From positions 1 through 11,489 of the forward strand of contig JAILOA010000253.1 of the NCBI GenBank assembly GCA_024691065.1: 11,489 nt of DNA, given 5' to 3'. Under the pieces are notes generated by a model that saw only the letters and a list, made by a program, of their open reading frames with translations, had not been told where the DNA came from and made no database searches. Position numbers and translations under genes: made by a program. Positions within the stretch are counted from its first letter, which is position 1. Each line of letters starts with the position of its first letter. Source of the DNA: Lachnospiraceae bacterium. GTDB lineage: Bacteria > Bacillota > Clostridia > Lachnospirales > Lachnospiraceae. Positions 1-5,897 of the stretch are shown here, piece after piece.

Positions 1-3000
1 CGGCAAGACCAAGCTCCCAAGGAAGACCTGCATTGTGAATGGATGAAAGAGGAGCAGCACCTGTACCGCCGTCATAACCGGAAATAAGTATAACCTGTGC
101 ACCGGCCTTTGCAACACCGGCAGCGACCGTACCAACACCACATTCAGAAACAAGTTTTACGGAGATTCTTGCATCCTTATTAGAATTTTTAAGGTCATAA
201 ATAAGCTGTGCAAGGTCTTCAATTGAGTAAATGTCGTGATGTGGCGGTGGGGATATAAGACTAACACCCGGTGTTGAATGTCTTGTCTTTGCAATCCAAG
301 GATAAACCTTTTTACCCGGAAGATGACCACCTTCACCAGGCTTAGCACCCTGTGCCATCTTAATCTGAAGTTCTTTCGCACTTACAAGATATCTGCTGGT
401 TACACCGAATCTACCACTCGCAACCTGCTTAATTGCAGAGCTCCTATCATCTTTGGTACCTGCTGAAAGGATTCTGTTTTCACTTTCACCACCCTCACCA
501 CTATTGGATTTACCTTGAAGATGGTTCATTGCAATTGCAAGTGTCTGATGTGCTTCCTCCGAGATAGAACCGTAGGACATAGCACCCGTCTTAAAGCGCT
601 TAACTATTGACTCTGCGCTCTCAACCTGAGAAAGAGGAATACCCTTTTTAGGGAAATTGAAATCAAGAAGACTTCTTAAATATCCCGTATTCTCTTCATT
701 TACCATACTTGTATATTGTTTGAACTTTTCATAATTGCCTTCCCTTGTAGAAAGCTGCAACATATGAATTGTTCTTGGATTATATCTATGATTTTCGCCC
801 TGACTTCTGGACTTATGACGACCTGAAGCGGTAAGTTCCAAATCAACCTTAAGGCCAAGCGGGTCAAATGCAAGGCTATGCTGATAATCTGCGCTGCGTC
901 CGATATCTTCGAGGGTTACACCACCGATTCTGCTGACTGTACCGGTGAAATATTCATCGATAACATCCTCTGAAATACCGATTGCCTCAAAGATTTTGCT
1001 ACCCTGATAAGATTGAATCGTGGAGATACCCATTTTAGAAGCTATCTTAACGATACCGAACAGGATTGCATTGTCATAATCACCGCAAGCTGCATAATAA
1101 TCTTTATCAAGGAGATTTTTATCAACGAGCTCAGCAATTGTCGCATGTGCAAGATAAGGATTTACTGCAGATGCACCATATCCTAACAATGTAGCGAAAT
1201 GATGTACTTCCCTTGGTTCACCGGACTCAAGAATTATCGACATTGCGGTTGATTTCTTGGTTTCAACCAGATGCTTATGAACTGCGGCAACAGCAAGAAG
1301 TGACGGGATAGCCACATGGTTTTCATCCACGCCGCGGTCCGATAAGATAAGAATGTTGGCGCCTTCCTTGTAAGCCTTATCGACTTCAACAAATAGGTGA
1401 TTTATAACACGCTTCATCGGAGTATTTTTATAGAACAATGTAGAAACCTTCGCTACATTGAATCCATCTTTATTCAATGCTTCGATCTTCAGTAAATCCA
1501 AATCGCTTAATATTGGATTGTCGATTTTAAGCACGTGACAGTTGAGAGGATTCTGCTCAAGGAGATTTCCGTTCTTACCGACATAAACTGTTCTTGAAGT
1601 TACGATTTCCTCACGCTGTGCATCGATTGGAGGATTTGTAACCTGCGCGAAAAGCTGTTTGAAATAGTAGAAGAGCGGTTGATACATTTTCGAAAGGGCT
1701 GTAATCGGGGTATCCACACCCATAGAACCGATTTTCTCGGAACCGTTTAAAGCCATCGAAAGGATGCCATCGTAGAAGTTCTCCCAGGTATAACCAAACG
1801 CCTTCTGTAAGCGCTTCCGCTCTTCATTGTCGTAGGAAATAACTTTTCTGTTCGGAATCTTGAGGTCGGTGAGGTTCAGGAGATTGCTGTCGAGCCATTC
1901 ACCAAATGGATTCGCATGCGCATATTTTTCCTTGATTTCATCATCATAAATGATGCGCTTTTGCTTGGTATCGACGAGAAGAATCTTACCCGGATGCAGG
2001 CGTTCCTTCTTTATAATGTGGCTTTCGTCGAGCTCCAATACACCAACCTCCGATGAAAGAACGAGGCGTCCGTCATCCATAACATAATATCTGGATGGTC
2101 TGAGGCCGTTTCTGTCGAGGATTGCGCCCATCACATCACCATCCGAGAAGAGGATTGATGCAGGACCGTCCCAAGGCTCCATCATGGTTGCATAATATTG
2201 ATAGAAATCTCTTTCTTCATAAGAAAGGGTTTCATTGTGTGCCCAAGGCTCAGGAATTGTAATCATGGCTGCGAGCGGAAGATCTAAGCCGCTCATTACC
2301 AAAAATTCCAATGTATTATCAAGCATTGCAGAGTCCGAACCGCTTTGAGATATAACAGGAAGTACCTTTGTCATATCTTCCTCTGAAAATGTAGCGGTGT
2401 GCATGGTTTCCTCACGTGCGAGCATTTTATCTGCATTACCTTTGATTGTATTTATTTCGCCGTTGTGAACGATGAGTCTGTTAGGATGTGCTCGGTTCCA
2501 GCTTGGCATGGTATTAGTTGAGAATCTTGAATGAACCATGGCGATTGCCGACTCGTAATCCGGATCCTCGAGGTCAGTGAAAAAGAGTCTAAGCTGTGTT
2601 ACGAGAAACATTCCTTTATAAACTATTGTACGGCAGGAGAGTGACGGAACATAAGTATCTGCGCTACTTTGTTCAAACTCCCTTCTTATAATGTAAAGTT
2701 TTCTGTCAAATTCCAGATCAGTTTCAACCTCAGCCGGACGTTTGATAAATACCTGAGAAATTGATGGCATACATTCTCTTGCTTTATTTCCAAGAACCTC
2801 AGGTGCATTATCTACCTCGCGCCAGCAGATAATATCGAGCCCAGCCTTTTTTGCGATAATCTCAAATAATTTTGTTGCCTGTCTCTTTGCAAGCTCATTC
2901 TGTGGAAAGAAGAACATACCCACACCGTATTGTCTGCTTTCCGGTAAGGTAATTCCTTTTTTCTTCAAAATTTTTGAGAAATATTTGTGTGGAATCTGTG

Positions 3001-3208
3001 TAAGAATACCTACACCGTCACCGGTTTTTCCTTCGGCGTCCTTACCTGCTCTATGCTCCAGATTCTCTACAATCGATAAAGCATCGCTTACCAGCTGATG
3101 GTTTGCCCTGCCTTCAATGTCGATAATTGCACCGATACCGCAATTGTCGTGCTCAAAGGATGGGTTGTATAAACCATTTTCTCTTATCTTATTTAACTGA
3201 TCCGTCAT
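1..3208 (-). CDS. gltB: Glutamate synthase (GOGAT) large subunit, 3' part outside window
   Basis: This is the large subunit of glutamate synthase, which takes the amide nitrogen of glutamine and adds it to 2-oxoglutarate to give two glutamates, closing the cytoplasmic GS-GOGAT ammonia cycle. I translated 1069 codons by eye. The protein begins MTDQLNKIRENG and reaches Cys23 (HDNCGIGAI), which in this family becomes the N-terminal nucleophile after propeptide removal. The class II amidotransferase domain spans about 23-430, including NGEINTIKGN near 250. A central domain follows at about 470-760. The FMN-binding synthase domain begins near 865 (KTGAMSYGSIS, SGEGGE near 903, SPPPHHDIYS near 990, GGTGAAP near 1046). 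The frame still reads correctly at base 1, so no net frameshift is seen. The FMN-domain end, the [3Fe-4S] cysteines and the C-terminal beta-helix domain lie beyond the window. The ATG at 3208 has AGGAGGA at 3215-3221. A gltD partner is not visible and could lie downstream. Confidence 0.96.
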   Translation of the reverse strand, partial: MTDQLNKIRENGLYNPSFEHDNCGIGAIIDIEGRANHQLVSDALSIVENLEHRAGKDAEGKTGDGVGILTQIPHKYFSKILKKKGITLPESRQYGVGMFFFPQNELAKRQATKLFEIIAKKAGLDIICWREVDNAPEVLGNKARECMPSISQVFIKRPAEVETDLEFDRKLYIIRREFEQSSADTYVPSLSCRTIVYKGMFLVTQLRLFFTDLEDPDYESAIAMVHSRFSTNTMPSWNRAHPNRLIVHNGEINTIKGNADKMLAREETMHTATFSEEDMTKVLPVISQSGSDSAMLDNTLEFLVMSGLDLPLAAMITIPEPWAHNETLSYEERDFYQYYATMMEPWDGPASILFSDGDVMGAILDRNGLRPSRYYVMDDGRLVLSSEVGVLELDESHIIKKERLHPGKILLVDTKQKRIIYDDEIKEKYAHANPFGEWLDSNLLNLTDLKIPNRKVISYDNEERKRLQKAFGYTWENFYDGILSMALNGSEKIGSMGVDTPITALSKMYQPLFYYFKQLFAQVTNPPIDAQREEIVTSRTVYVGKNGNLLEQNPLNCHVLKIDNPILSDLDLLKIEALNKDGFNVAKVSTLFYKNTPMKRVINHLFVEVDKAYKEGANILILSDRGVDENHVAIPSLLAVAAVHKHLVETKKSTAMSIILESGEPREVHHFATLLGYGASAVNPYLAHATIAELVDKNLLDKDYYAACGDYDNAILFGIVKIASKMGISTIQSYQGSKIFEAIGISEDVIDEYFTGTVSRIGGVTLEDIGRSADYQHSLAFDPLGLKVDLELTASGRHKSRSQGENHRYNPRTIHMLQLSTREGNYEKFKQYTSMVNEENTGYLRSLLDFNFPKKGIPLSQVESAESIVKRFKTGAMSYGSISEEAHQTLAIAMNHLQGKSNSGEGGESENRILSAGTKDDRSSAIKQVASGRFGVTSRYLVSAKELQIKMAQGAKPGEGGHLPGKKVYPWIAKTRHSTPGVSLISPPPHHDIYSIEDLAQLIYDLKNSNKDARISVKLVSECGVGTVAAGVAKAGAQVILISGYDGGTGAAPLSSIHNAGLPWELGLA

Positions 3209-3250
3209 AGCTGTTCCTCCTACTTTAAGTTCTTTTTTAATATATTGAAT

Positions 3251-3266
3251 CAGGATTTATTTCCTG
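3251..3266 (-). other. Small hairpin in gltB leader downstream of the attenuator
   Basis: The arms CAGGA and TCCTG enclose the hexaloop AATAAA, about 40 nt upstream of the gltB start codon. The same arm sequences form the upper part of the attenuator stem (3316-3330), so the two hairpins could exchange strands. There is no U-run after it, so it is not a terminator. Its role is unknown; the structure is seen only by base pairing. Confidence 0.4.
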
Positions 3267-3300
3267 GTTTTAAGCTTTTTTATTTAAATTGTACGGAAAC

Positions 3301-3337
3301 AAAAAAAAGGCACTTCAGGATTAAATCCTGAAGCGCC
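3301..3337 (-). terminator. Intrinsic terminator inside gltB leader (attenuator)
   Basis: On the minus strand a stem of about 13 bp (GGCGCUUCAGGAUU-type 5' arm, with one G-U pair) closes a tiny loop and is followed by eight Us at 3308-3301. It lies between the gltB promoter and the gltB start codon, so it would stop most gltB transcripts unless its 5' arm is sequestered. That arm is shared with the upstream hexaloop hairpin at 3329-3346. The placement marks it as an attenuator of gltB rather than the end of purF, although it could serve both. Confidence 0.9.
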
Positions 3338-3371
3338 ATTGCTTCATAATAAGGATGTCTGCATCGACATC
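3329..3371 (-). promoter_or_regulatory. Two-hairpin hexaloop antiterminator, ANTAR-target-like, in gltB leader
   Basis: Hairpin P1 (3371-3354) has a 6-bp stem GATGTC/GACATC and a six-base loop GATGCA. After a 7-nt linker, hairpin P2 (3346-3329) has a 6-bp stem TGAAGC/GCTTCA and the six-base loop AATGGC. Known ANTAR-protein RNA targets have two such hairpins, with A at loop position 1 and G at position 4, and P2 competes with a terminator. P2 here fits exactly; P1 keeps G4 but has G at position 1. The 3' arm and loop of P2 are the 5' arm of the terminator at 3301-3337, so the two folds exclude each other. P1 begins at the transcript start predicted from the promoter. Binding by an ANTAR regulator is inferred; no such gene is in the window. 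Confidence 0.75.
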
Positions 3372-3378
3372 ACAAAAC

Positions 3379-3407
3379 ATTTTACTTAGATTTTTTAAAT
3401 ATGTCAA
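3379..3407 (-). promoter_or_regulatory. gltB promoter, sigma-A type
   Basis: On the minus strand the -35 box is a perfect TTGACA (3407-3402) and the -10 box is TAAAAT (3384-3379), separated by exactly 17 bases. Transcription should start near 3371-3372, at the first base of hairpin P1. This gives gltB its own promoter, separate from purF, with a leader of about 165 nt. Confidence 0.85.
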
Positions 3408-3458
3408 GGGGTTTTTCGAATTTTTTCGTTTTTAAGTTGGTTTTTAGAAATTCGTAAA

Positions 3459-3670
3459 GATTGAATTTTGAAAGCACAGCTTCAGACCGTTTCGGTTTCT
3501 ATTCCTCGCAGGCGCTTATCTTTCGGCATTCGCGCAAACTCGTGCAATTTATGTTATTGTAGTATGTAGATATCGACACTCAAACACGTGCGCTCGGTGC
3601 CGAAGCTAGCCTGCTCGTCATAACGAAACCTACACTTAATGTCTGAAGCTTGTGCTTCAAAATTTCAATC
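3459..3670. repeat. Long imperfect inverted repeat (about 212 bp) between purF and gltB
   Basis: The outer arms 3459-3487 and 3641-3670 are complementary apart from a few single-base indels. Moving inward, further complementary blocks occur in the same nested order: GGTTTC 3494-3499 with GAAACC 3625-3630, GCAGGC 3508-3513 with GCCTGC 3609-3614, TTCGGCA 3522-3528 with TGCCGAA 3598-3604, and GCGC 3532-3535 with GCGC 3590-3593. The unpaired centre is about 54 bases. The right outer arm overlaps the start of direct repeat copy A (3651), and the left arm is therefore a truncated inverted third copy of that repeat's edge. It contains no convincing reading frame. It could be a degenerate miniature mobile element or a structured RNA. 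Confidence 0.75.
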
Positions 3671-3762
3671 TATTTACACTTATATATAAACCAAACATAT
3701 AAAAATGTAAAATTCGATTTACCATTGATTTTAAAAAATCTTTATGGCTGCGCCGCAAAATA
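3651..3762. repeat. 112-bp direct repeat, copy A
   Basis: This matches 3918-4029 at 107 of 112 positions without gaps, by direct comparison. The unit is AT-rich with an internal inverted pair (TTTACA and TGTAAA about 30 bases apart), a GATTT...AAATC small hairpin and a GC-rich tip GGCTGCGCCGC near its end. The offset between copies is 267 bp. No gene is seen in it. Confidence 0.9.
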
Positions 3763-3917
3763 TAAAAAATTTTGTCAACGTAGTAAGTTGGTTTGGGTGT
3801 TCTAACCGGATTGTAATGCTCTCACTTCGTCACTTCGTGACTTGTGAGAACAAGCACCGAGACCCAAAACGGTCCGAAAATACATATGTCCGGATTGGTC
3901 GGCGTAGCTTCGTGTTT
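3763..3917. other. Palindromic core between the two 112-bp direct repeats
   Basis: The 155 bases between the repeat copies fold on themselves. CTCAC 3821-3825 pairs with GTGAG 3844-3848, GTCAC 3829-3833 with GTGAC 3837-3841, and further out TTTGGGT 3792-3798 with ACCCAAA 3862-3868. A CCGGATTG word occurs twice, near 3806 and 3890. The short open frames that cross it begin or end inside the flanking repeats and have no recognisable product, so I call no gene here. Confidence 0.6.
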
Positions 3918-4029
3918 TGTGCTTTCAAAATTCAATCTATTTACACTTATATATAAACCAAAAATATAAAAATGTAAATTTCGATTTACCATTGATTTTA
4001 AAAAATCTTTATGGCTGCGCCGCAAAATA
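3918..4029. repeat. 112-bp direct repeat, copy B
   Basis: This is the second copy of the unit at 3651-3762, with five mismatches, three of them within the first 13 bases. It ends inside the AT hairpin that covers the purF stop codon, so the repeat block abuts the end of purF directly. The high identity of a non-coding unit suggests a recent duplication or a maintained structure. Confidence 0.9.
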
Positions 4030-4054
4030 AAATCATTTTAATATGATTTTATTT
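4025..4054. terminator. AT-only hairpin over the purF stop codon, possible weak terminator
   Basis: A perfect 12-bp stem (AAATAAAATCAT, loop of 6, ATGATTTTATTT) spans the purF stop codon at 4051-4049. On the minus strand the 3' arm ends in TTTTATTTT, which could act as the U-tract of a weak terminator. The stem has few G or C bases, so its strength is doubtful. Confidence 0.4.
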
Positions 4055-5458
4055 GACGGGATATTTGTTGTTAAAACATGCTGCGCAGACGGGGAGGTCC
4101 CCGACCATCTCTTTAAAGTCTTCGATGCGAAGATAAATAAGGGAGTCGGCGCCGATTTGTTTGCAAATTTCATCAGCGGAGTGCTCAGACGCAATGAGTT
4201 GACTTGCATTGGGTACATCGGTGCCGTAATAACAAGGATAAAGGAAAGGAGGTGAACTGATCCTCACATGGACACTCAGGGCGCCCTCCTTGCGAAGCAT
4301 TTCAATAATTTTCTTCATTGTTGTGCCCCTTACGATAGAGTCGTCGGTCAGGATTATGCGCTTTCCCTTAACCACGCTCTTCAGGACACTTAGCTTCATC
4401 TGCACAGCGAGTTTTCTTTCTTCATCCGTAGGCTTTATAAAGCTTCTTCCGATATAACTGTTTTTGTGGAAGGCGAAAGCGTACGGAATGCCTGATTCCT
4501 TGGCATATCCTTCGGCGGAGACCAGTCCGGAATCAGGGACGCCGACTACCAGGTCGGCCTCTGTATCTGATAATCTTGCGAGTGCCTGACCGGCTTTAAA
4601 CCTGGCATCATGAACCTCGATTCCGTCGATTACGGAATCAGGTCTCGCAAAATAAATGTATTCAAATATGCAGTGGGCATGCTTTTTGTTGCAGCCACTT
4701 TCATCACTGGATAAGCCTGTTTCGGAAATTGTAATCATTTCTCCCGGCTTAATGTCACGTATGAATTCGCCACCTACAGAAATAATTGCGGCACTTTCGG
4801 AGGCGAGGATGTAATCATTATTTTTCTTGCCGAGTACCAGAGGTTTTATTCCAAACGGATCTCTGATTCCGACAAGTTTTCTTGGACTCATTACGACACA
4901 GGCATAGCCACCTTTAAGCTTTGACGTTGCATTTTTAACTGCTTCTTCGATGGAATCGGACTTTACGCGTTCGCTTACGATTTCATAGGCAATCACCTCA
5001 GAATCAGAGGTTGTATAATGTGCCTGACCACGCAGCATTTGCTCATCTTTTAGCTCCTTTGCGTTGATGATATTACCGTTGTGGACAAGCGCGAGACTTC
5101 CTTTTATATAATTCATGGCGATTGGCTGGGCATTTTCAGGTATGCTTCCACCGGTGGTGGAGTAGCGGACGTGGCCGACTCCGATATTTCCGTCCAGGTT
5201 TGAAAGGTCCTGTGGAGTAAATACTTCGCTCACAAGGCCCATTCCTTTTTTGGTCTTGATATTTCCTTTTTCTCCCGAGGTGTCGGAGACAGAGATTCCT
5301 GCTGATTCCTGACCTCTGTGTTGCAGGGCGAGTAACCCCATATATATGTTATTTACGGCTCGATTTCCTTCAAGCGAATAATACGCAAATACACCGCATT
5401 CCTCGTGGAGCTTGTCGGACCTGGTAAAATCTGAATCGGATAAATCAAAGCTACTCAT
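4049..5458 (-). CDS. purF: Amidophosphoribosyltransferase (PurF)
   Basis: PurF makes 5-phosphoribosylamine from PRPP and glutamine, the first committed step of de novo purine synthesis in the cytoplasm. The 469-residue product has the usual family length. A 20-residue propeptide precedes Cys21 (HEECGVFAYY), the expected amidotransferase nucleophile after cleavage. The glutaminase domain runs to about 250 (QHRGQESAG 46-54, GHVRYSTTG 95-103, HNGNI 126-130). The phosphoribosyltransferase domain follows, with the PRPP loop IILTDDSIVRGTT at 368-380. Cys263, Cys409, Cys458 and Cys461 match the four [4Fe-4S] ligands of the Bacillus subtilis enzyme type, which makes that form oxygen-sensitive. AGGAGGG at 5468-5474 supports the ATG. 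No purine genes flank it; it sits between glutamine synthetase and glutamate synthase genes, far from an ordinary pur operon. Confidence 0.95.
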   Translation of the reverse strand: MSSFDLSDSDFTRSDKLHEECGVFAYYSLEGNRAVNNIYMGLLALQHRGQESAGISVSDTSGEKGNIKTKKGMGLVSEVFTPQDLSNLDGNIGVGHVRYSTTGGSIPENAQPIAMNYIKGSLALVHNGNIINAKELKDEQMLRGQAHYTTSDSEVIAYEIVSERVKSDSIEEAVKNATSKLKGGYACVVMSPRKLVGIRDPFGIKPLVLGKKNNDYILASESAAIISVGGEFIRDIKPGEMITISETGLSSDESGCNKKHAHCIFEYIYFARPDSVIDGIEVHDARFKAGQALARLSDTEADLVVGVPDSGLVSAEGYAKESGIPYAFAFHKNSYIGRSFIKPTDEERKLAVQMKLSVLKSVVKGKRIILTDDSIVRGTTMKKIIEMLRKEGALSVHVRISSPPFLYPCYYGTDVPNASQLIASEHSADEICKQIGADSLIYLRIEDFKEMVGDLPVCAACFNNKYPVK

Positions 5459-5700
5459 TTTTTTGAGCCCTCCTGTATTTCATACATATGTACAAACTTT
5501 AATCAATATTTGAAAATAAAATACAAATTATTTGTTAGTAAAATTCAAAATATTTGAAAGTAAATCCATAAAATTCGGTAGTATAATTTCAAAACAATTT
5601 ATAGAAAAATTCAAAATATATAAAAGAAAAATCAAAATTATCTATAATCAAATATTTCAAACTTTCCTGAATTATATTTTAATAAAAATAAACAGCATAA
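5459..5700. other. Extremely AT-rich purF upstream region
   Basis: This stretch is almost entirely A and T, with a word like AAATATTTTGAATTTT recurring on the minus strand near 5535-5560 and 5605-5625, and related TTTCAAATATT words near 5508. I see no gene, no clear two-box promoter and no recognised riboswitch. A TATACT box near 5580 lacks a good -35 partner. It must hold the purF promoter if purF is not read through from upstream. Confidence 0.5.
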
Positions 5701-5728
5701 ACCGTGAGCAGCGTTAACTGCCCACGGT
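5681..5728 (-). terminator. Probable terminator after glutamine synthetase gene
   Basis: An 11-bp stem (5701-5711 with 5718-5728, one G-U pair on the minus-strand RNA) closes the hexaloop TTAACG. It is followed on the minus strand by the T-rich but interrupted run TTATGCTGTTTATTTTTATT. It stands out as the only GC-rich hairpin in an AT-rich spacer. It is most simply the end of the glutamine synthetase transcript, though it could also be part of a purF leader. Confidence 0.55.
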
Positions 5729-5796
5729 CGTGATAAAAATATATATTGAGGAATAATATTGGAAACAATAATATACACTAATAATCATTTCTTAAA

Positions 5797-5888
5797 TAAT
5801 AGCCGAAAATAATTCATAACATGTGAAGGTCTATATTTTATATTATGAATCATTTTCATAAGCGGAAATTTTAACCGCCCGGCTATTA
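5797..5888 (-). promoter_or_regulatory. Candidate structured RNA element between glutamine synthetase and purF genes
   Basis: A 9-bp closing stem (TAATAGCCG 5797-5805 with CGGCTATTA 5880-5888) surrounds a GCGG/CCGC hairpin (5862-5865 with 5875-5878) and two competing helices. TTATGAA 5843-5849 can pair with TTCATAA 5855-5861, or the same segment, as TTATGAAT 5843-5850, can pair with ATTCATAA 5812-5819. It starts about 9 nt after the glutamine synthetase stop codon. It matches no riboswitch class I can recall. The pairing is seen in the sequence; function is unknown. Confidence 0.5.
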
Positions 5889-5897
5889 AAAATCTAA

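Noticed and set aside
3744..3956. Open frame of 70 codons on the plus strand in the purF-gltB spacer
   Set aside because: It begins in repeat copy A, ends in copy B, has no ribosome site and crosses palindromes; no recognisable protein.
3822..4025. Open frame of 67 codons on the minus strand in the same spacer
   Set aside because: It is encoded mostly by repeat copy B, lacks a ribosome site and resembles no family; most likely a by-product of the repeat.
5560..5590. PurR box-like ACCGAAT word upstream of purF
   Set aside because: Only one poor half-site is seen, without the second inverted box at the usual distance.
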